From positions 65,559,702-65,623,701 of the forward strand of contig NC_088863.1 of assembly GCF_032884065.1 (NCBI RefSeq): a stretch of 64,000 nucleotides of DNA, given 5' to 3'. The notes under the pieces are model-generated. The model worked only from the letters and a program-made list of their open reading frames with translations. It was not told the DNA's origin and ran no database searches. This document shows, one piece after another, positions 44,881-57,782 of the stretch. Each line of letters begins with the position of its first letter. The stretch's first letter is position 1. Position numbers and translations under genes: made by a program. Origin of the DNA: Artemia franciscana (taxonomy: Eukaryota; Arthropoda; Branchiopoda; Anostraca; Artemiidae).

Positions 44881-45300
44881 CCGTGATTTCCAACGTGGGG
44901 CGCGGCCCCTGCTGGTGGGGCATTACAATATTTTGATGGGTCTTCGTCAGGACGTGCACCCATCGGCTGACAAGACTTTGAAGCCTTAACTTTGAAAAAA
45001 AAAATTCTGATATGAATGATGTCTTATTTATATGCATTCGAGATTGAAACTGATACATGATAGCATTGCAAGGACACCACACATTGTATTTTAGGTGTTT
45101 TATTCAGTAGAATTTACTAGCTCAAAATAAGCCTAGAGACCAACCCCCAAAGAGATAACAAGTTAATGGCCTTTAAACTTCCTTTAAACGCTTAAAATTT
45201 TTAATGACAAAATTTTAATATCGCAAGGGAGGAGGGGGGGGTATCAAGAATATAGAAATAATTAAGTTGAGCATGACCCGAAATCAGTTGAGAACCACTG
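44881..45300. mobile_element. hAT-type MITE relic
   Basis: Left end CCGTGATTTCCAAC and the reverse complement of the right end (CAGTGGTTCTCAAC) are imperfect inverted repeats matching the hAT terminal consensus. Flanks CTCTATAG (44,873-44,880) and CTCTACTG (45,301-45,308) agree at 6 of 8 positions, the hAT target duplication length. No transposase inside. Confidence 0.6.
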
Positions 45301-45308
45301 CTCTACTG

Positions 45309-48300
45309 TCTTATGCAATATGTGAGCCTCAAGGTAAATATGACAGCTTTTTTGGAGATCTAAGGATTTTCGCTGCTCGACTTGCACAAAAAAAGATTTT
45401 TACATGCTTTTCAGCCGTAGCGGAGTGTTAAAGCTAAAATTTGTGTGCGGAATGGCTATCTAAAAATGTTCTACCAAGTTTCAGTTTCTTAGAGCCATAT
45501 TAAATCTTTTGAATAAGAAAGCATGTTTCCAATAGCTTAGGTATTGGGCAAAAGTTTCGACTGAAGTCGAACGAATTCAGTCGTTCTCGACGTCGAGTTG
45601 AAGGCTCTTTGGATATCCATTCCCATCGCCAAAACGTCTTCTCAAATATTAAGGGAATTCCAAGACAGCGGCATTCCCTTGCAGGTCCTCAAGTACTTCC
45701 AGGCATTAGTTTTTTGTGATTTTCTACGTTTAGGGCTGGGGCAGAATAATTGGTAGATAAGACATGCACCATCTGAACTTTAACAATTACTGTATTATTA
45801 AAAAAAGTGAAGGTAATTATTTGGTCATTTCTTATCAGTAATAGTACAAAGTTTCAACGCAGCAAGAATATCAACTTTTAACTCAGGAAGATACCATTTT
45901 TGTAATTTGGACAACTAGCGCACAATTACTTTGAGTAAAAAATTAGCGTATTATTGCATTTAGCGAGTTATTAGCTTATTATTACATTATTCACTGATTC
46001 ACTGACTTCAGCCAGTAGCACAATCCGTGGCTGGGGGCCATCATCTGACGTATTTGGGAGGGAGGTGGTTGATTAATATTTGTCTTTATTCAAGGTCTTT
46101 CACTATTACTGTATTTGGAACGGGGTGGGTCTTTCAGCCCTATAGAACCCCAAAGATAATACCCATACCTTTTGATCCAAAGCAGTATTGTACAAAATTT
46201 TATTAAATTATTAATGGAATTTCGTCCAGCACATAAATAGTTTTTCCAAAATTTGGAATTTATCTAGGTTAATTTAAAACAAAAACAAGCTTTTCTGATG
46301 AAAGCGCAAATTTGAAACCTAAAACGAACAAAAGTTAATGTTTCGCAGTTTATTCAGCATATTTTTAAAAACTGTTTCAAACAAATTGATTTGTTACATT
46401 TCTTTATGTTTTTTTTTTTAAATTCAGGAAAACTACCACTTTAGTGAAAACACCATACCGACGCAACAAAAGAGGAATCGAAGAATAAAAATCTTCGATT
46501 AAGTGAACCGCAGAGAAATAGAAGAATAATTCACAAAGCTCTCAATAGTCTAAAAAAAAAAAAAACTCAAAAAAGCTTGGTTTTCAGCAAATCGCTAGTT
46601 CTTCCGAATTCTATGAATACGAGCAAACATAAACGAGTCAGTCTATTTAAGACAGTTTTCAAAAATAGGTTGCATGAACTGCAAAGCTGTAATTTTGCCG
46701 GTTTTAAATTTCAAATTTGCTTGTAAATTATTCAGGGATTTTTTTTTTATTGACAGTTTTACTTATTCTAGGCTATAATAATACTTAGGAAAAATCCTAA
46801 AAATTATTCTTTAAACTCTTACAAATAAACTAGAGAAGGTGACAAGAATTTTTTTTAAATATGGTATTAAATTTAGGTTTAACTTCGGATCTCTCTAAGC
46901 TTTGCAATAGCATAAAATGGGATTTGTCACATAAAGAGGCAATGGGGTATTTATATACTAAAGAACTTAAGATGCGTTTTTAATACACCTACTGAAATTT
47001 AATCAATAATGTTTCCTACGTTTATACTAATACAGTTTCTTTTCCAATATATTTTTTCTTTTTTTGTTACGGTTTATGAAAGAATTTGGCAAGCACTAAA
47101 CTGGGAAACAATATATACAAATGGTTCTGCGCCAAAGGTTCATTGAAGATCCGTTTTGAACTGCCAACAGCAGGATATAATATATAATCATGGGGCTCAA
47201 TAATCATCTTGGAGATGGCAGAAGGAAATGATTTACTAGGAACGTCCAAGTACTTCACAAATACACGAGCAAAATTACTGTTTGGCAGCAATTAGGTTAT
47301 CTATGTGCTTTGATAACGTCATAACAACAATAAAATCTGTGATAGATCTGTTACTCTAACGACGATAAAAAAAATCAGTCAAGAGCAAGGATTGTCTTGG
47401 CTAAAATGGTTTCATATTTTAGATAATGCTACTTTAATAGTATTTTACGTAGCTGAAAGTGCTCGTAACCAGTGAGTTACACAGAGAATCTGTGTTTGAG
47501 CAGAATATGTAAATGACAATATTGACAAAACATATTCCCTATTGAGTATGTTTACTCTAAGACTTGGTACTTCTTTATAATAATGAAACAGGAATTTTAG
47601 GAACTGGTTTAACTTGTTCTTTAAAAAAGTCAACCTCTGGGTTTATTAATCTCCTTTGGAATTTTTTTTTTTGTAATATCAATCAGGAATAAGCTCAGAA
47701 TATGACTATTTCCTATTTCTGGAAATCTAAAATTTTACATAAATTCTTACACTGCTTCCTGGATTTGGTTCAATGAGACCAAATAATGATTCAGCCGTAT
47801 ATAATTTGTATGACTGAAAAGTGATTTCCTATTTTTAAATCAAAATGACGGTTAATGCAATTTTTTCCTTTATTGCTTAATTTTTAAGGGAGTTAAGCTT
47901 TTGTTGAAGTAATGTAATCAGTTTTCTGTTTAGAATGAAACCCTTATGTGTAAAGCGTGGTACTTTGCAAATTGAAAAATGAGAAATTATAAGCCTTCAT
48001 CATTTTTTATTATTATTTGGACTATTATGGAAACCATTTTTTAAAATCTCATCATAGGAATCCAATTCCTAGCCGTGCAGTGTATTGTTACAGATGAATT
48101 TGAATTCCGTATACTGTATTACCAACGAATTCACAGGATTCGTCACTTCACAAAAAAAATTCTATTCAGATTTACAAAAAGTTTACTTTAGGATAACACA
48201 GGTACATATGCGGAGGACATTCTTTCAGTGCAAGTCTCCCTTCAACGTTGCAAATGGCGGGCTAAAGTGTGGAGAGCAATTTTTCACCTAGGAAATTTTC

Positions 48301-49439
48301 CCTTGTTTTTGGTTTCAATGGCGCTGATGACTTTACTTTGTTTCAAAGTTACTGGGCTCTCAGAACATTCTTGATAACAAACTCTGGGTGAAGAGTAGCT
48401 CCTACTTACAATAAGAAAACTGATAAACTCAAATATTAGTAGGTGCCTCAAATAATCTTATCTTAAGTAAACTACAGTAAGTAAACTACCAGAAGTTAAG
48501 CATCAAGAACACTGCACAACTTTGAATAAAAGGAGACAACACCCCGAAAACAGGGTGATCTTAATAAAGATTACGCCACCAAACTCAACATATGAGATAG
48601 TTCTATCTTAGAAGTCTCAAGCAATTATGCAATTATGGTGAAACTTCATGTTTTGTTTGTGGGGCCGTCGAGGACATGACCCAAAGTCTAAAAATATTCC
48701 ACACAGGTTTAATTGACAGAAAGCCGTTAAGGCTACCAAAATCATGCCCAGAGAAGGAGGAATGAACCCTTGACATCCTTTCAAGATCCCCTGACGGTAA
48801 AGTAATAAAAAACAAACCTAGTGCTAAAAACTGATTAGAAGGAAGAATCAATAAGACATTATTATATCCTATGTATATATATATATATATATATAAATTG
48901 ATTTTAGATAAACTTGATACTATAAGAGACAACGCCTTATTGTTGCCTGAAGTAAGAAGCCGTTAGTATTCTATGTGATATTTGTTTGTTATTCTTTATT
49001 TATTTTCCCCGTATAAGCTTCATATGGAAGAAATGATCAAATAAATTTCGAAAAGAGCTCATTCAGTTGACAATTGGGAGCTCTAGTGTTTTTTAATGGG
49101 TCATTAACCTAAAAAACGAAGTTTATCTGATGAAAGTGAGGCACAAAATAGACACTAAAAATAACAAAAAAAAACTACTAAATCTGAACAAACAAGCACT
49201 TCACTAAAAATGAAAAATCAAGAGCAACAAAACAGGGCTAGAAGCAGAAAGATTCTTAAGTGGCCTGCAGAAAATAAAGAATAATTAACCAAGCTCGTAA
49301 TGGTCTTTTACAGGCCATGAAATTGATAAATTTTGTTACACAATTCTGATTATCCAAGAAAGTTTGACTGAACATAGATTTCGTATGATTATAGTGATTT
49401 GGTTATGGTGATAAAACTCAAAGTGCTCAAAACATCGAG
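45309..49439. other. AT-rich DNA, no gene recognised
   Basis: No supported coding region. 48,503-48,640 is a decayed copy of the repeat at 40,182. A short (TA)n run is near 48,875. Confidence 0.4.
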
Positions 49440-50077
49440 ACATTTTTGAAGGCAATTTGTGTGAAACAGTTTCTCAATAATATGGGCATTACGCTGCGAA
49501 TCCAAAAATTTTAAACTGAAAACAATTGAAGGTGGAGAAATGATGTTGGGTAATGAGAAGATCGATCAAGTGGACACCTTCATGGTGTCCACTTGATTTC
49601 TATTATCAGTAAAGACGTTGGGTGCAGCGAAACTATTAGAGTTAGAATATCGAAGGACCAAAGTGCTTTTAACAGTTGTTTAAAAAAGTTTTAAATAATA
49701 CGAAAATAAGTCTGCGAACCAAGATAAGAATATTGGAAGCTACAGTGATGACAGCGGTCAAGCGTTGCCCTAAAGCGTCGGCGCTCCAGAAAATTCCTTA
49801 TATATTTTCTATATAAATCAATGACCAACTGATTGACCGTATCTCAAAAACTAATCTCTGCGAAAATTTGGGTCAATCCCTCTTTTTAAGGCTGTAAGGA
49901 GAGATTTGTTGTGATTGCTAAGATAAAATCTGTGGATTAAGATTGTTTATATTGTGCAAGGTCGTCCTTGTTGGCCAACTGTCTAGGGCCAAACGAAAAA
50001 TAGGTTGTCCCCGAATGGGGTGGGAGGACTACACAAGGGAAGATTTAAGGGAAATGAGAAGTTTTTGGGAGGATATA
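49440..50077 (+). mobile_element. RTE-like relic, left half, split by a later insertion
   Basis: Decayed reading: LGNEKIDQVDTF, SIISKDVGCSE (with a frame change), ISLRTKIRILEATVMTAVKR, NDQLIDRISKTNLCENLGQS, GWEDYTREDLREMRSFWED. This parallels the family seen at 35,008. The continuation GGGAGGCTTTGAATAGATTG is found at 54,559, on the far side of the L2-like element. Confidence 0.75.
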
Positions 50078-50386
50078 TTCAAATTCAAGTTCTATTTATT
50101 TTCATAAAATAACAATAACAAAAACAATATCCTAAAGGGCTCAATGGCCCGTTATTTGGGAAACGGCATACAATAAATAAAGAATCATAAAACTTGTCAT
50201 AAACATACTAACCAACATCTAAATATAAATATATAAGGAAAAGAAATCAACTCACCGGCAGTCCCCACGAAACAGCGACCCTCATATCACCCGACAATAA
50301 AATACAAATTAAAATTATCTGCGTCATCAAGGATGCAACACCAACAAAACAACAACCAAAAAAAAAAAATAAACCATAAGAAACAT

Positions 50387-53160
50387 TTAATAAGAAGCCT
50401 TTAATAAGGCACTTTTCATTTGTATCTTAAAAGAACCAAGTGTTCGTGACTGTTGGATCTCAGCTGGAACCAAGTTCCAAGCACGCCCCACAGTCACAGC
50501 CAGGCTGAAGTCTGAACGAACAGAGGGACTAGCTGGAATTATCACATCCTCCCAGTTACGAACCATATACAAATCTACTTCCTCTACTAGTCTGAGCAGT
50601 CCCGAAAAACAACATGGGAGATCTCCCTGGAAGTATTGATATGCCAACGAAGATACAGATAAAACATAAATATCTTTAATCTTGAGGACGTCAAGAGGAG
50701 CGTCTGTAGCCGACTGGAGAATTCTTGCCACTTTCTCGTGAAGATGTTGAATATGAGCAACTACGGACGGAAATGTGGACATCCACACAGACAGTTGGTA
50801 ATATACATAAGGGTAAATCAGAGAGAATTATAAAAGACGAAGGACAGGGAAAGGAAATAAACGCTTTAATTTTCGGATGATCCCAAGTCCACGGGAAATT
50901 TTTCATTTATTATTATTTGAACATGCCACTTAAATGATGAATTTTCATCCAAACGAATTCCCAAGAATCGCATATATCGATCCGGGGGACGACTTATGAA
51001 GCCTCTTGGTGTATGAAGCTTAGTAATTGTGGGGCAGCTTACACCTTACAAGAAAAATAAGAAGGTATGACTTTTTTCCATTTAAAGTTAGTTGATTTAT
51101 GTCAAACCAAAAGAGTATTTTCTCAGTCTATGCTTGAAGCTTTAGAATAAGGGATTATTTATCCGGAGCTGCAGCACCTAAAGTAGTGTCATCTGCAAAT
51201 GCTATTAATTCTTCTCGACTATCAGATGTGAACACCAACATACTCTGAGAGTCAGATTTGTGACACAATACACAGCAAACATTGTTAATTGGGGAGTTAA
51301 AAAGTCGGTAGAGATCCTTCACATAGATTAGGAAGAGGGTCGGCCCAAGAATAGAACCTTGGGGTACTCCGTTTTCAATTGGAAATTTTTCGTCTGTAAA
51401 TTCCGTGGCGATAGATCTGTCAGTTAGGTATGACGAGAACCAAGACAATGCTTCCCCACGCACATAAAGATGATAAAGTTTACCGATTAGAATCTTATGT
51501 GTTAGGTTTTCAAAAGTTTTTTTTACATCAAGAAAAATGATTGCAGGAATAAGATTAGAATCCAAAGATCGTCGTATAAACTAAAGAAGTCTACTACAAG
51601 CATGTTCTGTAGAATAATTTGCGCGAAACCCAAACTGATGCTGATGGAAAAAAAAATTTAGATTCAAGAAATCTCACCAGACGTTCGAACATTGCCCTTT
51701 CAAATATCGTAGAGAACACTGACAAAAGAGAGATCAGCCTGTAGTTCCTAGGATCCTTACAGTCACCTTCTTTAAAGAGAGCTATCACACGGGCAATTTT
51801 AAGACGTTGAGGAAATACTCCTAGTTGAAATGACCTATTAATGAAATGGTAAATTGGGGTGATAATCGATGGAAGAATATGTTTCATTACTTTAGCAGAA
51901 ATTTGGTCAAAACCTGCTGAAGAATTCCTTAAATACAAAACAATATTTCCAATTTCCTGCACCATAACCTCCCCGAGAACCATTGATTTCAAGCACGAGG
52001 GACATCAGAACTGCTTCCAAGATGGTGACACAGAGGAATAAGATACTCTATTAGCAGTTTTTTTCCCTATCTCCGCAAAGAATTTTTTCATATGATGTCG
52101 TATTTGGCCTTTTTCTGTTGCAAGTTGATCCTCTACAATGAGAGACTTAGGAAGACCTTCTGGTTTCATGAACGGCCGACTTACTTCCTTAGTCACGTCC
52201 CACGTCTTTTTTACATTTTTACCGCAATCAACAAACTCTTTGTAAAATACACTGTTTTAGCTTCCGCGAACAATTGATTTCAGAAAATTACGGTACAACT
52301 TAAATGCTTCTAACTTAGCCTTTTTTGGTCTTTTTTTGTACTCTTTCCGAAGGTTCTGCTTCCTTTTTATTGACTTTAGGACTCCAGATGTTAACCAGGG
52401 AGCTACAGGTGTGGATCGTTTTGATCGAGGATTTTTAAAGGATCTTTTAGACAATAAGACGTGAATTTTTCCTTAACAGTGTCATAAAACCGGCCGAATA
52501 TGTCATTTTGATTGCCTAAACTAATATTTTATGGTAAAGAAAAGTCCCATTTATATGTACCAAGATCTTCTTTCAATATATTCAGCTCCACTGGTGAGCA
52601 ACTTAATCAGTATGTTTATACAAGGAGCCAATCCGTACGAAATTAGTAAAGACAAGAGATTAGAAGCCTGCCTAGATGACGATTTCGCAAGGTCAAGGTT
52701 AAAGTCACCCATCAATATAACTTCATATTTTTCAGTACAAACTTTCTTAAGAATGTCTTCTAATGTTTCAAGAAATTCAGTCGCAGATCCACTTGGAGGA
52801 CGATATACTTCGCCAATTATTACCCTTTCCTTATCGTTAATTCGAATTTCAGCAAAAAGTGACTCAAATACTTTTTCATTATTTATGCATAAATCATGTC
52901 TTAGTACAGCCTGAAAATTATTTTGGATGTTAAATCCGATTCCACCTTTTTTGCCCATCTTGCGGTTAAGAAAAATCGACATATAACCGGGAATATCCAA
53001 AAGTACCTGATTATTCTCATTCAAAATGTTTCACAGAGACCGATAAATGCTGGGCACGAATCCCTAATTAATAATTGAATATCGTCGAGCGAAGAATTTA
53101 GGCCCTGAACGTTAAAATGCACAACCGGAAAAACATTACCCTACCGAGTTTCAGAGCCCC
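50387..53160 (-). pseudogene. ORF2: endonuclease and reverse transcriptase, frameshifted
   Basis: EN: VVHFNVQGLNSSLDDIQLLI and GLCETF, a one-base shift, then GGIGFNIQNNF, VIIGEVYRPPSGS and VILMGDFNLDL (EEP-fold signatures). Linker: TPVAPWLTSGVLKSIKRKQN. RT: NSSAGFDQISAKVMKHILPS, FKEGDCKDPRNYRLISLLSV, IIFLDVKKTFENLTHKILIG, GVPQGSILGPTLFLIYVKDL and the catalytic FADDT. C-terminus: SVRSDFSLAVTVGRAWNLVP with LGSFKIQMKSALL. Frames change about six times between these blocks, so the copy is inactive, though every RT motif is recognisable. Confidence 0.85.
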
Positions 53161-53699
53161 AAAATCTCAGCTCCTCTACAAACATGCTATCAATAATATT
53201 CTCAAAATTTTCATCAAAACTCATATTGGGGGCCTTACCAACCGGATTATTTATAATTTCATTAAAATTAACTCTCTTAAATTCATTTTCATTTAATCTC
53301 CCAAATTTTATGTTGGCGTTAATCCCCAACGGACAATCAACTTCAACCATAATTACTTAGCGAAACAGGTGATCGAGAGTCATGCTTTAGTCGCGTGAAC
53401 ACCAGTGACATCAACTGCTTAACATTCCCAAGTAAAAAGACTATGAAACGATTTTGATTATTTTGCTCTGAAACAAAAAAAAATGACAAGTAAAATAGCA
53501 CAGGAAGGTGTAAATACTGAGGGAAAAGAAAGAAAAATGAAAGGGAAAAATACAATAAGACAAACAACAATAAAGAACAGCATATTTTTTAAATATATAA
53601 TATATATAGTGGAAGCGAGCACTCAATGATCATGCGTCAGAATCAAAATCAGTACTGGTCGAGGGGAAAACGGGTCGTAGCATGCATTATCAACCTTGA

Positions 53700-54298
53700 T
53701 CCACTTGGAACTAGGGGTCTTTTTGGATTCTAGCCATAATCTCCTTTTGAACCACCTTGGTGTGAAACAATTTATCGGAGGCAACTTCACCATTTCCTAA
53801 ATTATAAGCCGTACTCAGAAGTTCTTTCTGACGTTTAGCCAATCCGAATGGAAGGTCAATACTGACGTTTTTCCCCGTATTTCTTAGATTACCAACACAA
53901 GCCATAATATTGTCCTTATGTTGAAGATCTAAACCGATACAAGAATAGGGTCCGATGCCGGGTGCGAGTTTTGTCTGATGGGACGTTTAGCCTTACTTCT
54001 AAGTCTATAGATAGCCATAAACTTAATATCCCTGTAGTTCCGTATCGACATTTTCTGAAGAAGAATCATTAAAAGTTTCTTCAAAGTTTTCATTTTCCTT
54101 GTTGGGAATTCCATGGATAAGAGGATTCTTGCGTTTAGCGTACAATTCGGTTCTTAAACGCTGGTCTTTAATTGCAACAAGTGCAGATTTCAAGCCAGTG
54201 TTTTCTTTTTTAAACGCTGCAATCTCCCTACGAATATTTTCAATCAGTTGCTTCAAGTTGTCAATACACTTATCGAAATACTTTTTCGAGACAGACAT
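53700..54298 (-). pseudogene. ORF1: coiled-coil nucleic-acid-binding protein of the L2-like element
   Basis: MSVSKKYFDKCIDNLKQLIE starts a coiled coil (residues ~10-55), followed by RTELYAKRKNPLIHGIPNKE, matching the R..NLIIHGIPE signature of ORF1 proteins. After a frameshift YRLRSKAKRPIR and later LRNTGKNVSIDLPFGLAKRQ follow. It would bind element RNA. Confidence 0.7.
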
Positions 54299-54547
54299 CG
54301 ATAATTATATTATATCAGTAATTAATATATTGCTAAATATACGGTACGCTCGCTTCTTTCCTCAAATCATCAAACAGACATATCAAAGAAACTTACAGGC
54401 ATGGGCCCCTTTCTTCATAAAATCTAAATATGAGGGGCCCCGGAATTAACAGTGCAGTAATTGATACAAAACAGGATTTCGTAGTTAAGAAAAATATTAC
54501 GAAGTAAAAGAGATGTCTTGCCTCGACGAAAGTTAGTTCAGTACTGA

Positions 54548-54660
54548 ACTAAATAAAAGGGAGGCTTTGAATAGATTGGGATTAAAGCTGAGAATGTGGA
54601 GCTATACTGTCCTCAGGCGGCTTGGTAATGCAGTGAGTTGTTAATACTAGTAGTAGTCTA
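54548..54660 (+). mobile_element. RTE-like relic, right half
   Basis: GGCTTTGAATAGATTGGGAT ... TCAGGCGGCTTGGTAATGCA ... GTGAGTTGTTAATACTAGTA aligns with the 3' end of the 35,008-35,400 copy, including the TAG-rich tail, and continues the sequence interrupted at 50,077. Confidence 0.75.
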
Positions 54661-56171
54661 CCCCGTGGTGGTTTTACCAATCAAAGACACCAGTTGCCAT
54701 TCCCAAGACCCTCTTGCCAAAAAAATCAAAAAGTATCCATGTTTTTTAGCCCCATAGTATCAAACAGTCAAAACTTATTGCGTTTAATCTATTAAACAAG
54801 GCGAAAAGTTTCCACACTTGACAAAAAGTAATTCTGAATTTAAAGAGATCTAAAAAAAAATAAAAGGATATTTAGCTTTTAATGTGGCCCAATGGCCTAA
54901 AAATGAATTTTAACAGGAGATGATAAGTTATAAATACTATATTTATCTGATAATTAGGGTCAGGGGGCAAAAACCTCACCTAAATTAAATAGAGAACACC
55001 GTTTCTCATTGGTCAAAATCTTACAGGGTAATGAAATAAATGAAACAAATTAAAAAAAAATATCAGCTGAAAAAATTCACATTAACCTTCCAATCTTCCA
55101 TCTCTCAATAATTTACGTACCACTGCTACCATTTTCTTAGCCTGGGATACTCCACCATTCAACGTGGCTATAGAACGATTAGAGTCATTAGCCTTATAGC
55201 CATCGCAGCCAGATTTGGGATTTGTAAGAAAGAAATACGCGAGTTTATCGGAAAATAATCATACTGATTTAGTGAAGAAGTTGTCGGACTTAGCCAGAGG
55301 GGAATTCATTTACCCAACAACCCAAAAGTAAAACAGAAAAACCAAAAAGGGACAATCATCTTAGGGATTCAGGCTAATCACTTATAGTAGCACAATCACA
55401 TAAAAGATTATCTTACCTTACCGGTCATCATGAGGTGTTGGTTCAACTACCCTATTAACTTCTACCATTAAAAAAAACATATTCATATCTTAATCAAGAC
55501 AAAACTTACCCAGGGGAAAATTTGAAATTGCTCATGGTAAAAAGGATATGCACAGTTGCAGGATGAAGTGAAGGTCAAACTAAAGGGAACATGGTTAGAG
55601 ACAACACTTAATGGCTGGTAATGGAAGGAAGTATCTCACAGGAATCGCAGTTTAGAAATGCCAACTAATTAAGATTATCCCAACTAGCCAAAACAATGTG
55701 GGTTGAGGGTATGGACTATTATATCTTACATTCTGAAGAGATCAACTCTCTCCTCATCAGTCGGGGGAAGGACCTCAGAAAACTGATTGGGAATACCACA
55801 AATTTTTCCCAGGATTTTCCAATCAAACCCGATCTTCAATACAAACAAAATGTTCCAAAGACCAGCGTAGTCATTCTGATTCCACCACCAGATTATCTCT
55901 GTTTATTACCTACACTAAGAAGGCATCCTCCTCCCCCTTAAGCACTTTCCTCCTCCTTTATTGTTTCTTCAATATTCGCAATTTTCATAAAATATGATTG
56001 TCCGTTGTCACAGACTGAATTTAGGTTTCTTTACTCTTACAAAGGAAAAAATTAAATCGTCAATGAACGGGAACTACATTCCCACACTGGGTTTTTATAT
56101 TGAAGTGTAAGTTTTTATATTGAACTGTAATATATCAAGCTTTTCAAGAAAAGTCATAAACTTGAAATTTT
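54661..56171. other. AT-rich DNA, no feature recognised
   Basis: No supported coding region; an 81-codon frame at 55,696-55,941 has no family resemblance. Confidence 0.4.
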
Positions 56172-56571
56172 TTTAACACTTCTTGGCTCACTGTGTCTCA
56201 CCTTGGTGCGTCCTTGGTGTTGCTTCATCTTCCTAATACAAAGTTTGATGATTATCATCTTCTACGAGGCGACAAAAAAATCACGAGTTTCAGAAACATT
56301 TTTATTTGTCAGCCACTCTTAAACTCATTTTCCAATTTTCATGGGTCACTGTGCCTTATCTTGGCACTTACTTATCGGTGCCTCATCTATCTAATACAAG
56401 GTTTGATGTTTATTATCTTCTAATAAGCGAAAAGAAAAATCACTAGTTTCATAAACATTTTTGTTTTGTCAGCCACTCTTAACTTATTTTCCACTTTTTT
56501 TGGCTCACTGTGCTTCATTTTGACACTAACTTATCGATACCTTATCTTCCTAATACAAGGTTTAGCAAACT
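56172..56571. repeat. ~158-bp tandem repeat, about 2.5 units
   Basis: GGCTCACTGTG-type starts at 56,185, 56,343 and 56,502. Units share CTAATACAAGGTTTGATG, TTATCATCTTCTA, AAAAATCAC(G/T)AGTTTC and TTGTCAGCCACTCTTAA. It lies just upstream of the candidate exon at 56,606. Confidence 0.8.
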
Positions 56572-56605
56572 AGCAAGATATTTGTAGCACATAAACAAAG
56601 GGGAA

Positions 56606-56672
56606 ATGGCAGAAGTTGAAAGCTCTCCTTCAAACGGACTAAAGAAAGTCGAACAAGATTTTGTTTTTGGAG
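56606..56672 (+). CDS. candidate first coding exon, unknown product
   Basis: GGGAAATGGC is a good start context (A at -3, G at +4). The 22 codons read MAEVESSPSNGLKKVEQDFV-FG and stop at GGAG/GTAAGAAA, a strong splice-donor match, phase 1. A fitting acceptor (TTTCTCTAG) is at 57,773-57,782. The next segment opens in the right phase but has a TAG after five codons, so either the acceptor is wrong or the gene is broken. I do not recognise the protein. Confidence 0.3.
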
Positions 56673-57107
56673 GTAAGAAATGCTTTCTTTACTTCCCGTG
56701 TTTAAAAACTAAAGATATGAGGGCACTATTTTATAGTTAAAAGGCTTAGTTTGATTAGTTTTAATAGCAAATGTTTGCTACGAAAACAAACTTAGGGGAA
56801 TTGAAATCATAGTAGGTACGGTGTCATATTTGTGTGGTTGTGCTGTCTCATACTATAAGGTTTGACATTAACTATATAAACCCAGCTTAAGACAGAGCCA
56901 AATGGTTTTTCTGTGTGTGATATTTGGTGTAATAATGTTGAATAACAGAGCGCATATGCTCCAATTGCAAGCAAAAGGTATTTAATAACTTTCACTTTTA
57001 TGACTATGATACTGAAAAAATTCAATATTATTGAGAATTCTAAGAAAAAATTTCATCAAATGTTAAAAGGTAGTACAAGGTAATCAATAAGTAGCCATTA
57101 ATACCTG

Positions 57108-57255
57108 AATTGGCTAAGCGATATCACATATCTTGTAAACATACCATCCTATTCAAAGCTTGGTAGACATCCTTTTGTAATTTATACTGGTACGTTTGGT
57201 ACTAAAAAAGGCTACAAAATTATTATTAGCATTATCCGTGTAGCGGAGTCGATGA
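57108..57255 (+). pseudogene. open segment repeated in inverted orientation, unknown protein
   Basis: The frame NWLSDITYLVNIPSYSKLGR-HPFVIYTGTFGT is nearly the same peptide as that encoded on the minus strand at 57,520-57,616. Homology covers about 96 bp, so this may be an exon relic duplicated by inversion. Family not recognised. Confidence 0.35.
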
Positions 57256-57414
57256 CTACATAATTTGCATGCTTCTATTAGAACATAATTTGCATATAAC
57301 AATAAGGCCTTAATATTCATTCGTAGTAACCAGACCAAATATAAGGCTGGACTTTCAATGTATTTCATACATGTAAGAAGAAAGAATTTAGACAGAGAAC
57401 AGTTTGAATTGGTT

Positions 57415-57678
57415 TCATAAAGTTTTTATTTGACAACACATACTACCAAAATCGAATGGTTTGTTTACACTATTAGAACTTGGTAGTGGAGCTGCCATCA
57501 GAAATATTAGAAAGACAAGAGTACCAAACGCACCATTATAAATTACAAAAGGATTTCTGCCAAGCTTTGAATAGGATGGTATGTTCGCGAGATATGTGAT
57601 ATCACCAAGCCAATTCAAATTACAGGAGCTGTTATGTTTTGCATAAAATTTTAATATAATGCATATACATAGTTTCAA
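57415..57678 (-). CDS. possible terminal exon, unknown membrane-like protein
   Basis: Open minus-strand frame containing NWLGDITYLANIPSYSKLGR and NPFVIYNGAFGT, then a hydrophobic stretch LVFLIFLMAAPLP and a stop overlapping an AATAAA signal. The acceptor-like TAACAG at about 57,628 suggests the exon could start there. Conservation with the inverted copy at 57,108 hints at real coding history. No family recognised. Confidence 0.3.
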   Translation of the reverse strand: MKLCICIILKFYAKHNSSCNLNWLGDITYLANIPSYSKLGRNPFVIYNGAFGTLVFLIFLMAAPLPSSNSVNKPFDFGSMCCQIKTL

Positions 57679-57782
57679 GTTGCTTTAAATGCAATATTGG
57701 AATATATTGAGGATAATAAGTTTAATTGATATGTAACCTAGATCGAAAATGTTTTCTTCTTTGATACCACTACTTTCTCTAG

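Larger units (their letters stand above)
50078..54547 (-). mobile_element. L2/CR1-like non-LTR retrotransposon, ~4.5 kb, near full length
   Basis: Two-ORF organisation on the minus strand: ORF1 with coiled coil, then ORF2 with endonuclease, reverse transcriptase and C-terminal region. The 3' UTR contains CGGGCCATTGAGCCC and ends in a TTGAATTTGAA-type repeat instead of poly(A), as in L2-related elements. It lies inside the RTE-like relic. A clear target duplication is not seen, at most ATA. Confidence 0.8.

Noticed and set aside
52531..52914. 127-codon plus-strand ORF
   Set aside because: Antisense shadow of the endonuclease domain of the L2-like ORF2.
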